Shown: positions 1 through 9,791, numbered from the stretch's first letter. The stretch is 64,000 nt of DNA from Bacteroidales bacterium (GCA_017398125.1 JAFQHE010000070.1:62001-126000), one strand, 5' to 3'. Translations and numbers: made by a program. The notes: generated by a model from the sequence alone, not told the origin.

Positions 1-103
1 GTATCATCACATGAAGATTCTATGCCTAAAATCAAATAACTCATACAGATGTTAAAATTTTTACAAAGCTACTCAGTTTTTTTAATTATTTTTGTTATTT
101 AAA

Positions 104-3100
104 ATGCATTTATTCCACAATTTTATCAAAACGCTGAAAAAAATATTTGTATGGCTCCTTATTGCCCTGATAACCATTCAGGTCACAGGATATATTGCGC
201 TGCAGTTTCCTGCAACGCAAACACTTATCATTAAGGAGATTGTAAAGGTTGCATCAAAGCAAATCAACGGTAAGATTGATATTGGAAAGATATATTTCAC
301 CTTTTTCAACAAGGTAATCCTTCAGGACGTAACAATTGTATCTACAGAACAATCGGCACTCCTTGACTCGTTGAAACACAACTTCCACCAGACCGACACA
401 CTTCTGCACTGCGGCAAAATCTCAGTATCATTGAAGAGTACAGAGCTTATGAAACTCAAGGTAAGGCTCAACCGCATATATATTGAGGATGGATTGTTTG
501 CCATTCAGAATGAGGGCGGACAGGGAATGACCAACCTTTCGAGAATATTCAAAATTGATCCCAATAGAGAGAGGGACACTACTAAAAAGGGAATTCCAAT
601 CAATCTTTTGGCCAACTCTTTAAAAATCAAAAATTTCAGATTTATACTGAATAATCCCGACAAATACATTCCCAAAGGGGACAGCATCATAAATTTCACA
701 AACCTTGATGTACGCAATATAAACATTGATATAAACAATGTAAGAGTTGAAAGGGATACAATATTTGGACGTATCAAAAATATAAGTGGCTGTGACAAAA
801 GCGGATTTGCATTAAGGGAACTCAACGGCAACATAGAACTGAGTTCAACAGAGGCCCGTATCAAAGACCTCATACTTGCCGACAACTATACCAGAGTAAT
901 TGCAAACTATTTCAGCATGAAATACTCCTCTCCAAGGGATTTGGGAGAATTTACCGAACTTGTAAAACTCGGGGTTGAACTTAATGACTCATATCTAAGT
1001 TTCAAGACAATAGGCAGAATTGCCCCAAGTCTTTACAACAGCACTTTGGGTTTGTTCATAAGTGGTAAGGTAAGCGGTCCCGTTTGTGATCTGAGAAGCA
1101 AGTCAATCCAGGTCAAATCCAAATCAGGAGATACATTCCTTGATGTTTCTGTCCGAATGACCGGTCTTCCTGACATTGAGCAGACCATGTCAGTTGTTGA
1201 GATCAACAATTGCCACACCACCAGCAACGATGTTTCACGAGTTGTAGGGGCAATTAACGGAAAATCAGGCATTGAGTTCTTCAAGAGACTTGCACCTGAC
1301 ATCAAGTACATGTTCAAAGGATCTCTTATCGGCCTACCCGATGACTTTGTTGCACACGGTCTGCTCACTTCAAAAGCTGGAGATATTGATGTAGACATCT
1401 TGCTCAAAAATGATCTGAAACTCAATGGCTTTGTAATTAAGGGAAATGTTGTGAGCCATAACTTTGACGTGGGCAAAGTCATCTCGGCTAAAGCACTTGG
1501 AGAGCTTGATATGAAGGGTTCAATATCTGCCCTTGTAACAAAGCGTAGCGGAATCTCCCTCTCCATTGACAGTGTAAAGATTGACAAACTTGGATTTAAC
1601 GGTTACAACTATTCAAACATCACAGCGGTAGGAAAATACAATAACCGCTATTTTGACGGAAGGATTGTCTGCCATGACCCCAATCTTGACTTCAGATTCC
1701 AAGGTCTATTCTCATTTGACACAAAAAAGGAGAGCCGCTATAACTTCTTTGCAGATGTTCCCCATGCCAATCTTGCCGCACTCAATATTGATAACAGAGA
1801 CACAATATCTGTAATGGGCTTGCGTACTATTGCCAATTTTACCACCACCTCACAAAAGGATATAGTGGGAAATATAAATGTAACCAATGCTACATACAGA
1901 AACAGCAATGGTGAACACAAGCTTGGCCCAATAAAACTTACATCACATGCAGGAAACAGAAGCTACAACATTCTGCTTACAGCTCCTTTCATTGATGCGG
2001 AGTTTGACGGCACAGCCCCCGCCACATCTTTCATAAAGAAATTGGTTGCAGTTACAATGTACAGTAATGCCGGCAACCTGTTCTCAACAAACAAAGGCTC
2101 ACTCTCTTCAGAAAAGCTCAAACAGATACACAATGACGGCAACTCATATAGTCTGAAAGTGAAGACAAACAACTCCTCAGCACTATGCCAGTTCATACTG
2201 CCGGGTCTGTATATCGAGGAGAATACAGAGATTGACACCTATATCAATGAGACAAATCAGTTTGAATTTGCATTGAACTCAGGAGGAATTGTATACAACC
2301 GCAATTTCGTCAAAGAGCTTGACCTGAAGATCAACAACAGGGATTCACTACTGAATCTTGACATGAGCGGTGATAACATCAGGATTGCAGGCATGAGAAT
2401 GGACAGCACCACATTTACATTAAAGGGGAAAGAGAATCTCTTTGATGCAAATTTTGCCTTCAGGAACACATCCCAGGAGAAGAACAATGCCAACATAGGC
2501 ACAACAATAGGATTTTTGAAAGATTCCATAAGGTTTACACTTGACAGCAACTCACACATAATGCTTAAGGGAAACAGATGGCAACTCAATCCTTCAGAGA
2601 TAATATTGGCCGACAGCTCAATTATAATTGACAAGTTCAGAATAAACAACGGCAGCCAATACCTGAGTGCAAACGGTCTGCTCTCAAAAGAGCGGAAAGA
2701 CTCATTGAGCCTTGGCCTCAACCGGTTTGACATCAAGATCTTCAACCTCTTCCTAAACAAACCGTTTAATGTGGAGGGATACTTTTCCGGCAATGCCCGC
2801 ATATCCACCTTCGGTGACAATTCAAATATCTTCCTTGACCTGACAGGAGATTCTGTTTATGTATACAACAATCCTGTGGGAGTAATGAAGATTATGAGCA
2901 AATGGTATCAGCCGGAGAAGAGATTCAACATCCTTGTCAACTCAAAACTTGACGGCAGAAGAAACATGAATGTTACGGGCTATTTCAAGCCTGAAGGCAA
3001 CTATCTCAATCTTGACGGCTCTCTTGACAACCTCTCCGTAAGCTATTTTGAGCCTTTTTTGGCAGATATAATATCTAAATCTTCAGGTACATTCTCCGGT

Positions 3101-4720
3101 AATGTAAACTTGAGCGGCCCTATTGACCGATTGAAACTTAATGGTGAAGATTGCAGGTTCGACAATTTCAGATTCATCGTAAACTATACAAAAGTACCTT
3201 ATACACTCAATGGCCCGGTCATTCTCAATGAAAATGGTATTTTTGCCAATGGACTTGAAGTTTCAGACAATTATGGCAACAAGGGAAGTGTATCGGGAGG
3301 ACTTCACTACCACTACTTCCGAGATGCCAGGATTGATGCCAATATTACATTCAGGAATCTTGAATGTCTTAAAACCCGGGAGAGTGACAACGAATATTTC
3401 TACGGGAACGCATTTGCAACAGGATCATTTGGCATTAAAGGTCCATTCAACAACATTCTGCTTGACATAAATGTACGTCCCGAGGAGAAGACTGCCCTGC
3501 ATATTCCGCTAAGCTCTTCAGAGAATGCAACACAAACCAACTTGCTCACATTCAAGGAGCCTGCAAACAAGAAGATTGCAAACTTCTATGACTCGCTGAT
3601 GCTAAACCGTACAAAGGCCAAAAGTGCAACACAAATGGAGGTTCTGCTCAGGGCCAATGCCAACCCTAATGCGGAGATCTTCATTGAGATAAACAAATCT
3701 TTGGGAGACATCATAAGAGCCAACGGAAATGGCCTGATAAATCTTGACATCAATCCTACTAAGAATGTATTTGACATATTCGGAGACTATGTCATAAATG
3801 AAGGCAACTATAAATTTGTATTGTCTGGATTTGGATTTGCAACAAAAGATTTCATTATACAGCCTGGTGGAACAATACATTTCAATGGCGGAATTGATAA
3901 CACAACTCTCAATCTTACAGCCATATACAGAACAAAAACTGCCATAAATACACTTATTGCAGATACAAGTTCCGTAAGTACCAGACGTACCGTAAATTGT
4001 GAAATAATCATGAGCGGCAACCTTATGAATCCCGAGCTCAAGTTCAATATTGACATTCCAGACCTTGACCCGACAACCAAAGTAAGGGTTGAGAGCGCAC
4101 TCAATACCGAAGGAAAGATTCAGAAGCAGTTTGCAGCACTTCTTATATCCGGTGGTTTCCTTCCAGACGAACAGTCCGGCATTACCAACAACTCTACAAT
4201 ACTTTACTCCAATGTTTCAGAGATTCTCAGCAACCAAATTAATACAATTTTGCAACAATTGGGAATTCCGCTGGATTTAGGTTTCAACTACCAGCCTGGA
4301 GAAAAGGGCACTGACATCTTTGATGTGGCAGTCTCCACCCAACTGTTCAACAACAGATTATCAATAAATGGAAGCATTGGTAATGATCCGTACCAGAGTT
4401 CTACAAACAGAGGGGTAATTGGCAATGTTGATGTTGAGCTCAAACTTGACAAGAGCGGAAAGATGCGAATGAACCTCTTCTCACATGCAGCTGACCAATA
4501 TTCCAACTATCTTGACGATAGCCAACGAAGCGGCATCGGTATAAGTTACCAACAGGAATTCTACCGCTTCAAGGATATATTCAGGAAGAAAAGCAAGGAG
4601 CAGAAGGAGTATGAAAAGCGTGAAAAGGAGCGCAAAAAAATGGAACGCAAAGAGGCCCGTCTAAAGAAAAAGGGCATCATCACAACCGATGATACCCAAA
4701 CTGGCCTGAATGCCCAATAA
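104..4720 (+). CDS. tamB: TamB-like translocation/assembly module protein (DUF490)
   Basis: Very large protein (about 1538 aa) with one N-terminal membrane anchor (roughly residues 13-33), a long beta-rich body with repeated short hydrophobic/Asp/Asn segments, and a C-terminal region resembling the TamB/DUF490 domain (around residues 1370-1450, including GIPLDLGFNYQ). It ends in a Lys/Glu-rich basic tail. TamB-family proteins span the periplasm and are thought to carry lipids or assist outer-membrane protein assembly. The start is set at the ATG at 104; an upstream in-frame TTG at 92 overlaps a TATTTTTG promoter-like element (87-94), so the leader would be only a few bases. It converges on mtaB with a 21-nt gap. 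Family assignment is firm; the cargo is unknown. Confidence 0.85.
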   Translation: MHLFHNFIKTLKKIFVWLLIALITIQVTGYIALQFPATQTLIIKEIVKVASKQINGKIDIGKIYFTFFNKVILQDVTIVSTEQSALLDSLKHNFHQTDTLLHCGKISVSLKSTELMKLKVRLNRIYIEDGLFAIQNEGGQGMTNLSRIFKIDPNRERDTTKKGIPINLLANSLKIKNFRFILNNPDKYIPKGDSIINFTNLDVRNINIDINNVRVERDTIFGRIKNISGCDKSGFALRELNGNIELSSTEARIKDLILADNYTRVIANYFSMKYSSPRDLGEFTELVKLGVELNDSYLSFKTIGRIAPSLYNSTLGLFISGKVSGPVCDLRSKSIQVKSKSGDTFLDVSVRMTGLPDIEQTMSVVEINNCHTTSNDVSRVVGAINGKSGIEFFKRLAPDIKYMFKGSLIGLPDDFVAHGLLTSKAGDIDVDILLKNDLKLNGFVIKGNVVSHNFDVGKVISAKALGELDMKGSISALVTKRSGISLSIDSVKIDKLGFNGYNYSNITAVGKYNNRYFDGRIVCHDPNLDFRFQGLFSFDTKKESRYNFFADVPHANLAALNIDNRDTISVMGLRTIANFTTTSQKDIVGNINVTNATYRNSNGEHKLGPIKLTSHAGNRSYNILLTAPFIDAEFDGTAPATSFIKKLVAVTMYSNAGNLFSTNKGSLSSEKLKQIHNDGNSYSLKVKTNNSSALCQFILPGLYIEENTEIDTYINETNQFEFALNSGGIVYNRNFVKELDLKINNRDSLLNLDMSGDNIRIAGMRMDSTTFTLKGKENLFDANFAFRNTSQEKNNANIGTTIGFLKDSIRFTLDSNSHIMLKGNRWQLNPSEIILADSSIIIDKFRINNGSQYLSANGLLSKERKDSLSLGLNRFDIKIFNLFLNKPFNVEGYFSGNARISTFGDNSNIFLDLTGDSVYVYNNPVGVMKIMSKWYQPEKRFNILVNSKLDGRRNMNVTGYFKPEGNYLNLDGSLDNLSVSYFEPFLADIISKSSGTFSGNVNLSGPIDRLKLNGEDCRFDNFRFIVNYTKVPYTLNGPVILNENGIFANGLEVSDNYGNKGSVSGGLHYHYFRDARIDANITFRNLECLKTRESDNEYFYGNAFATGSFGIKGPFNNILLDINVRPEEKTALHIPLSSSENATQTNLLTFKEPANKKIANFYDSLMLNRTKAKSATQMEVLLRANANPNAEIFIEINKSLGDIIRANGNGLINLDINPTKNVFDIFGDYVINEGNYKFVLSGFGFATKDFIIQPGGTIHFNGGIDNTTLNLTAIYRTKTAINTLIADTSSVSTRRTVNCEIIMSGNLMNPELKFNIDIPDLDPTTKVRVESALNTEGKIQKQFAALLISGGFLPDEQSGITNNSTILYSNVSEILSNQINTILQQLGIPLDLGFNYQPGEKGTDIFDVAVSTQLFNNRLSINGSIGNDPYQSSTNRGVIGNVDVELKLDKSGKMRMNLFSHAADQYSNYLDDSQRSGIGISYQQEFYRFKDIFRKKSKEQKEYEKREKERKKMERKEARLKKKGIITTDDTQTGLNAQ

Positions 4721-4741
4721 ACCCTACGGCCCGTAACTTGA

Positions 4742-6079
4742 TTATAGAGTTACCTCGGTAATTTTTCCTATCAGAGACTTGTCATACTTGCGCTCTACCT
4801 TTATATAATTGCCGGTATAGCCATACATCATACCACCTTTTTGTGTAGACTCAAAGAGTACCTGCTGGGTTGTTCCCTCATATCTGCTACAATACTCTTT
4901 GTGCAGACGGTCACTCAACTCAGTAAGGGCCTCTACCCTACGGCTCTTTATGCTCTCCTGCACCTGATCAGGCATTATAGCGGCATCGGTATCCGCCCGT
5001 CGGGAGTAAGGGAAAACATGAATGAATGCAGGTTTTACCTTGTCTTTGAGGAAATTGTATGTAGCCTCAAAATCCTCATCTGTTTCACCAGGGAACCCTA
5101 CAATAACATCTATTCCAAAAAAGACATCTCCCATTATCTCCCTTATCATTGAGATTTTGTCATAAAACATTGTGGTGTTGTAACGGCGTCTCATTTTTGC
5201 CAATATCCTGTCGCAGCCGCTCTGGAGTGGGATATGGAAATGGTTCTGGAATTTTGTTCCGCCTGCTATCCAACGGATTGTCTCTTCATTGAGCAAGTTG
5301 GGTTCAATTGATGATATACGGTATCTCTCAATACCTTCAACCTCATTAAGAGCCTTGAGCAGATCAATGAATTTTTCACCGGTACTCTTACCGAAATCAC
5401 CGGTATTCACACCAGTAAGCACCACTTCAACCATCCCTTTGGCAGCAATCTTCTTTGCCTCTCCAACTATGGTTGCGATGCTCAGATTCCTGCTTTTGCC
5501 CCTTGCAAGCGGAATGGTACAATATGAACAGTGATAGTCGCATCCATCCTGAACTTTGAGGAATGATCTTGTCCTTTCACCCTGGGAGAAGGCCGGAAAA
5601 ATGCTGTTTACCTCAGATATTGCACAAGAATATGAAAAGCGTGCAGAGTCATCTGTAACCAACGGCTTGAGGTTTTCGTTAACCAACTGAAACAGATCGC
5701 CTTTGCGATCAGCCCCAACAACCATATCAACTCCCTCTATATCAAGAATCTCCTGAGGCTTCAACTGGGCATAGCAACCGGTCACGGCTATTATGGCATC
5801 AGGATTCTGCTTGTGAAGCTTGCGTATGAAATTCCTGCACTTTTTATCGGCATGCTCGGTAACAGAACAGGTATTGATCACATATATGTCTGCCGGACGG
5901 TTCTGAGGAACACGCTCATATCCTGCCTCAACAAAGTGCTGGGCAATTGTAGATGTCTCAGAAAAGTTAAGTTTGCAACCAAGAGTTACAAAAGCCACAC
6001 TTCTTGCCCTGACCGATTCCTCCAGTACTGGGGTTCCTTTATTCTCCATATCAATATCAACCATATTATACAAACTCAT
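4742..6079 (-). CDS. mtaB: tRNA t6A37 methylthiotransferase MtaB
   Basis: Radical SAM methylthiotransferase (445 aa) that adds the 2-methylthio group to N6-threonylcarbamoyladenosine 37 of tRNA. The N-terminal UPF0004 domain has the three cluster cysteines C35, C71 and C101; the radical SAM motif CxxxCxxC is at C180, C184 and C187; a TRAM-like tail follows. The family is separated from MiaB by the VTLGCKLNFSE-type N-terminus. It is the last gene of a minus-strand group, 15 nt after folB and downstream of the rsmI-like gene. The start is the first ATG; a nearby internal Met (residue 6 or 11) would also give an intact enzyme. Confidence 0.92.
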   Translation of the reverse strand: MSLYNMVDIDMENKGTPVLEESVRARSVAFVTLGCKLNFSETSTIAQHFVEAGYERVPQNRPADIYVINTCSVTEHADKKCRNFIRKLHKQNPDAIIAVTGCYAQLKPQEILDIEGVDMVVGADRKGDLFQLVNENLKPLVTDDSARFSYSCAISEVNSIFPAFSQGERTRSFLKVQDGCDYHCSYCTIPLARGKSRNLSIATIVGEAKKIAAKGMVEVVLTGVNTGDFGKSTGEKFIDLLKALNEVEGIERYRISSIEPNLLNEETIRWIAGGTKFQNHFHIPLQSGCDRILAKMRRRYNTTMFYDKISMIREIMGDVFFGIDVIVGFPGETDEDFEATYNFLKDKVKPAFIHVFPYSRRADTDAAIMPDQVQESIKSRRVEALTELSDRLHKEYCSRYEGTTQQVLFESTQKGGMMYGYTGNYIKVERKYDKSLIGKITEVTL

Positions 6080-6094
6080 TTGCTCCCGACAGAC

Positions 6095-6454
6095 CTATAA
6101 AGCCATAACAACTCTTGATGCCCCGACCCTGCCTCCGAGAGGAGGATTTATTTTATCTACACTTACCTGAGCCTCAAGAATATAGGGAAACGATTCCTTT
6201 ATACTGTCAAGAATTCTTCCAGCAACATGCTCCAGTAGATGTGATGGAATGGCCATCTCTCTCTTAACTATATCATATAGCAACTGATAGTTCAAGGCAT
6301 CCTCTATATTGTCACTTGACGCAGCTTTGCTGCAATCATAAACCACAGAACAATTTACAATAAACCTGTTGCCAATAATTCTCTCCTCCTCAAAACATCC
6401 GTGGTTTGAGAAGAACTCCATATCAACAAGCTCTATTTTTCCTACTCTCTTCAT
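6095..6454 (-). CDS. folB: Dihydroneopterin aldolase
   Basis: A 119-aa single-domain tunnelling-fold protein that converts dihydroneopterin to hydroxymethyl-dihydropterin and glycolaldehyde in folate synthesis. Family signatures are the MEFFSNHGCFEEE segment near residues 12-24, carrying the substrate-binding Glu, and VDKINPP near residue 100, with the catalytic Lys. Length is normal. It sits between the rsmI-like gene (58 nt upstream) and mtaB (15 nt downstream), all on the minus strand and likely cotranscribed from the promoter at about 7275-7282. Confidence 0.9.
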   Translation of the reverse strand: MKRVGKIELVDMEFFSNHGCFEEERIIGNRFIVNCSVVYDCSKAASSDNIEDALNYQLLYDIVKREMAIPSHLLEHVAGRILDSIKESFPYILEAQVSVDKINPPLGGRVGASRVVMAL

Positions 6455-6512
6455 AATTATAAATCACTTTCTACTCAAATATTCCAACTGCATACAATGA
6501 TAGCGGCCAATA

Positions 6513-7217
6513 CTAAGCCAACAGCACAAATACACAAGGACGTTTGCCTATTGTAACCGGATTGCTCTTCCATTGGGCTACACTTTTTGTCTTGATGAAC
6601 TGCGTAGGCAAAGTGATGTCTGCAGCAACACAAATCCTTGTTTTTGGACCACAAACAGCAAGCAGGTCGGCAAACAACTGATCATTCCTATATGGGGTCT
6701 CAATCACTATCTGGCTCTGTTTCAGCTGCATCGAAACCTTCTCTATGGTTTTTATCTTTGCACGTCTCTCATCTGGCTTTACAGGCAGATAACCTGTAAA
6801 TGCAAAACATTGGCCATTAAGGCCACTGGCCATAAGTGCAAGCATCAGCGATGAAGGACCTACAAAAGGCCTTACCTCAATATCATTCTTATGCGCTAGC
6901 TCCACAAGCAAAGCTCCCGGATCGGCAACTGCGGGCAGACCCGCTTCAGAGATTAGTCCGACATCATTTCCATCTTTCAATATCTGGATATATGACTCAA
7001 CATCTTTCTGCAATGTATGTTCATTGAGTTCATACAGATTGAGTTCAGCTATCTTGCCCTTGAGCCCTGCCCTTGACAGATAGCGTCTCACAGTCCTAAG
7101 CTCTTCTACAACAAAGTGCTGTAACTTTGGCAACAGTTCAAAGACCGGTGCCGGAATGACCTCTTGCGGCTCATTTTCACCAAGAGGAGATGGAATCAGA
7201 TATAGAATACCGCTCAT
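6513..7217 (-). CDS. SAM-dependent methyltransferase of the tetrapyrrole-methylase fold (RsmI-like)
   Basis: A 234-aa protein of the COG0313/RsmI superfamily, whose best-known member 2'-O-methylates C1402 of 16S rRNA. The SEAGLPAVADPGA segment (about residues 90-102) is the family's glycine-rich SAM-site motif, and IETPYRN (about 174-180) is also characteristic. It is shorter than classical RsmI (about 280 aa) and starts with the ILYLIPSPLGE variant common in Bacteroidetes, so it may be a paralogue with another RNA target. It heads the rsmI-like/folB/mtaB group and is divergent from the MBL hydrolase gene. Confidence 0.75.
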   Translation of the reverse strand: MSGILYLIPSPLGENEPQEVIPAPVFELLPKLQHFVVEELRTVRRYLSRAGLKGKIAELNLYELNEHTLQKDVESYIQILKDGNDVGLISEAGLPAVADPGALLVELAHKNDIEVRPFVGPSSLMLALMASGLNGQCFAFTGYLPVKPDERRAKIKTIEKVSMQLKQSQIVIETPYRNDQLFADLLAVCGPKTRICVAADITLPTQFIKTKSVAQWKSNPVTIGKRPCVFVLLA

Positions 7218-7274
7218 TTATTACAAAAATATCAAGTATCTGTTAAACTTTATCTCTGCCTGAAATGTAAATTA

Positions 7275-7302
7275 CAAAGGTAACTAAAATTTTCTACCTT
7301 TG
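7275..7302. promoter_or_regulatory. Mirror-image divergent -7 promoter elements
   Basis: CAAAGGTA (7275-7282) is the reverse complement of TACCTTTG (7295-7302). Each matches the Bacteroidetes -7 consensus TAnnTTTG for the genes starting at 7217 (minus) and 7307 (plus). Only 12 bp separate them, so the -33 region of each covers the -7 element of the other. No good TTG -33 box is seen for either side. Confidence 0.5.
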
Positions 7303-7306
7303 CAGA

Positions 7307-8101
7307 ATGAAGAGCAAGATCACATTTTTAGGCACAGGAACATCACAGGGAGTACCAATGATAGGGTGCGATTGTCATGTATGCCAATCTGCAGACCCAA
7401 AGGACAAGAGACTGCGCACCTCTGCGCTCATAGAGCATGAGGGCTTCAGAATTATTATAGATTGCGGTCCCGACTTCAGGCAACAGATGCTTAGGGAGAG
7501 GATCTCCGATGCAGATGCAGTGCTTCTCACTCACCAGCATAAAGACCATACCGGAGGACTTGACGACATACGCGCCTTCAACTATTTCCGCAAGGCCGCA
7601 TTCCCCATTTATGCAGAAAATCGTGTTCAACAGAGCCTTAAAATGGAGTATTCCTATGCATTTGCAGAGTTCAAATACCCTGGTGTGCCAGAATATGAGT
7701 TAAGGACAATTGATGAAAATCCGTTTGAAATTACCAAGACTCTTCCCGACGGTACTACCACCTCAATAACAGTCACCCCCATAAGGGTATTCCATTACAA
7801 ACTGCCTATACTTGGCTTCAGAATTGGAGACATTGCCTACCTTACAGATGGAAGTTCAATACCTGAAAGTGAATTTGAGAAACTGAAAGGGCTTGAACTG
7901 TTTGTAATAAATACCATCCGCCATACTACTCATATTTCTCACTTCTCGCTCTCAGAAGCTCTTGATGTAATTTCACGTGTCGGAGCAAAACGCAATTACC
8001 TTACACACCTTTCACACCAGATAGGTACACATAAAGAGTTAAGCAGGGAACTGCCTGAAAACGTATATGCCGCCTACGACGGCCTCTCTGTTGAAGTATA
8101 G
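7307..8101 (+). CDS. Metallo-beta-lactamase-fold hydrolase (PhnP-like)
   Basis: A 264-aa MBL-fold phosphodiesterase-like protein. The metal-binding HxHxDH motif is H76-H78-D80-H81 (LLTHQHKDHTGG). The N-terminus GTGTSQGVPMIGCDC resembles PhnP/RNase Z-like cyclic phosphodiesterases that carry a Cys-rich insertion (C21, C23, C26) able to bind an extra metal. The substrate is unknown; cyclic nucleotide or RNA phosphodiester hydrolysis is a family-based guess. The ATG lies 5 nt after a TACCTTTG -7 element, so the mRNA is likely leaderless or nearly so. It converges on mnmA with a 32-nt gap. Confidence 0.8.
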   Translation: MKSKITFLGTGTSQGVPMIGCDCHVCQSADPKDKRLRTSALIEHEGFRIIIDCGPDFRQQMLRERISDADAVLLTHQHKDHTGGLDDIRAFNYFRKAAFPIYAENRVQQSLKMEYSYAFAEFKYPGVPEYELRTIDENPFEITKTLPDGTTTSITVTPIRVFHYKLPILGFRIGDIAYLTDGSSIPESEFEKLKGLELFVINTIRHTTHISHFSLSEALDVISRVGAKRNYLTHLSHQIGTHKELSRELPENVYAAYDGLSVEV

Positions 8102-8133
8102 GCGCAATTGCAAAGAAACGGCACTTGTTACAA

Positions 8134-9597
8134 TCAAATTACACCCGAACCTATCATCTCCTCCTCGCCGTGGGTATACCATGCGGCAAACTGTCCGGCT
8201 GAGATTCCTCTCTGTGGTTTGTCAAAGATAATGTACAAGCCGTCGGGATACTGATATAAAGTAGCCTCCTGCAATGGCTGGCGGTAGCGGATACGCACAA
8301 GATAGCGGCGCACTTCACCAACCTGCATCTTAAGGTCTTCCCTTATCCAATGCACCTCATCCTTGGCTATCTTAAGTCCGCGCCTGTATAGTCCGGGATG
8401 AGAATGACCCTCACCAACATAAATGATATTTTTTTCTATATCCGTAGAAATCACAAAAATAGACTCTTTATGACCGCCAATGTTCAACCCTTTGCGCTGG
8501 CCGATTGTATAAAACTGGGCACCGATATGTTTGCCGATAACCTTTCCATCTGAAGGGTTATAATGAACAGGTGTTGCCAATGCTTCAAGTTCTTCGTGGG
8601 TATACTCCTGCACTTGATGGCCTTTGATACCATCACTCATCCCGACATTCCCGGCATTTTGGGCATTCTGGAGAGTCTCATCATTCTGGGCATTCGGGGC
8701 ATTGGAGGCATTTGGGGAGTTCTGAAGGTTCTGCGCCCGGGCAAGAGCCTCAGCAACAGTCTCTCCTGGCCTTAGAGCCGCCTCTGTGTATGGCTCCCTC
8801 TCCTGCTCTGTTGCAAAGATCTCCACAACTTTACCCTCTTTAGGTTTGAGTTTCTGCTGGAGGAAAACAGGCAAATCAACTTTACCCACAAAACATATTC
8901 CTTGAGAATCCTTCTTTTCAGCACTCTGCAAGCCGGCCTCTTTTGCCAGCCTGCGGACAGTCGGCTTATCTATATCACCTATTGGAAATAGAGCCCTTGA
9001 AAGCTGCTCCTGTGAGAGCTGGCACAAGAAATAACTCTGGTCCTTGTTCTTGTCGTCACCGGCAAGTATCCTGTAGATTGTTTCACCCTTCTCATTTACA
9101 AACTCATCTTTCTTGCAGTAATGGCCGGTTGCCACGTAATCTACTCCAAGTTCGAGGGCACATTGAAGGAAAGCATCAAATTTTATCTCCCTGTTGCACA
9201 ACACATCAGGGTTTGGAGTACGCCCCTTCTCATACTCACTGAACATATAATCCACAACTCTTTTCCTGTATGTTTCGCTCAAATCCACAAAATGGAAAGG
9301 AATTCCAATCTTCTTTGCTACCATCTCTGCCACAAATTTGTCCTCCTCCCATTCACAATCACCATGAAGAGTACCTGTTGTATCATGCCAGTTCTGCATA
9401 AAAAGCGCAACCACATTATGTCCAGCCTGCTTCAACAGCAGTGCAGCCACACTTGAATCCACGCCGCCAGAGAGACCTACGGCAATTTTCAACGGCTTGA
9501 AACCGTCATTTGCTCCGGCAATCTTTTTCTCAGGTATCATACCTGCCTCAGATGTGTCTAAAAGTGAATTATATAGAATTTTATTTTCCATTGTCAT
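8134..9597 (-). CDS. mnmA: tRNA-specific 2-thiouridylase MnmA, with low-complexity insertion
   Basis: Sulfurtransferase that forms 2-thiouridine at U34 of Lys, Glu and Gln tRNAs. The PP-loop SGGVDSS is at residues 43-49, the first catalytic Cys in DVLCNREIKF (C134), the second in GICFVG (C235), and FYTIGQRKGL is near residue 362. At 487 aa it is about 120 longer than usual. About 35 extra residues lie at the N-terminus, and about 85 are inserted between KVVEI (260) and DGKVIGKH (350). The insert contains an Asn/Ala/Gln-rich stretch (residues 288-319). All catalytic motifs are intact, so the enzyme is probably active. Met3 is an equally good start. Confidence 0.9.
   Translation of the reverse strand: MTMENKILYNSLLDTSEAGMIPEKKIAGANDGFKPLKIAVGLSGGVDSSVAALLLKQAGHNVVALFMQNWHDTTGTLHGDCEWEEDKFVAEMVAKKIGIPFHFVDLSETYRKRVVDYMFSEYEKGRTPNPDVLCNREIKFDAFLQCALELGVDYVATGHYCKKDEFVNEKGETIYRILAGDDKNKDQSYFLCQLSQEQLSRALFPIGDIDKPTVRRLAKEAGLQSAEKKDSQGICFVGKVDLPVFLQQKLKPKEGKVVEIFATEQEREPYTEAALRPGETVAEALARAQNLQNSPNASNAPNAQNDETLQNAQNAGNVGMSDGIKGHQVQEYTHEELEALATPVHYNPSDGKVIGKHIGAQFYTIGQRKGLNIGGHKESIFVISTDIEKNIIYVGEGHSHPGLYRRGLKIAKDEVHWIREDLKMQVGEVRRYLVRIRYRQPLQEATLYQYPDGLYIIFDKPQRGISAGQFAAWYTHGEEEMIGSGVI
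8641..8736 (-). repeat. Asn/Ala/Gln-rich short-repeat tract inside mnmA
   Basis: Imperfect short repeats built around the plus-strand sequence ggcatt encode a run of Asn-Ala-type dipeptides and tripeptides (NAS, NAP, NAQ, NAG) in an exposed loop of MnmA. The reading frame stays open through the tract. Confidence 0.6.
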
Positions 9598-9652
9598 ACA
9601 GTCAAGAATAGAGTTTGAAAGCTACAAATTTACAAAATTAACGCTTACAAAC

Positions 9653-9682
9653 TTGTTTTTAATGGAAATTTGCTTACCTTTG
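9653..9682 (+). promoter_or_regulatory. Promoter of the SRP RNA gene
   Basis: TTG (9653-9655) and TACCTTTG (9675-9682) are 19 nt apart, matching the Bacteroidetes vegetative promoter. Transcription would begin at about 9687-9688, exactly where the SRP RNA helix begins. Confidence 0.75.
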
Positions 9683-9687
9683 CAGTC

Positions 9688-9784
9688 GGGTAAGTCATAT
9701 ACGACCAGCTCCTGCAGAACTCCCCCAGGGCCGGAAGGCAGCAAGGGTATGTGGTTGTAGCGGTGCGATATATCAAGCTTACCC
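9688..9784 (+). ncRNA. ffs: Small signal recognition particle RNA (4.5S-type)
   Basis: A 97-nt RNA. The conserved SRP core is present: CCAGGGCCGGAAGGCAGCAA (9725-9744) carries the GGAA tetraloop and asymmetric internal loop that bind Ffh. The ends pair perfectly (GGGTAAG 9688-9694 with CTTACCC 9778-9784), and a T-run follows at 9785. It has its own promoter and lies between mnmA and cdd, both on the other strand. The RNA works with Ffh to target membrane proteins to the Sec translocon. The short form without an Alu domain is usual for Bacteroidetes. Confidence 0.93.
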
Positions 9785-9791
9785 TTTTTTT
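9778..9791 (+). terminator. Terminator of the SRP RNA gene
   Basis: The closing helix of the SRP RNA is followed directly by seven T residues (9785-9791), so the RNA's own fold can serve as the intrinsic terminator. Confidence 0.65.
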
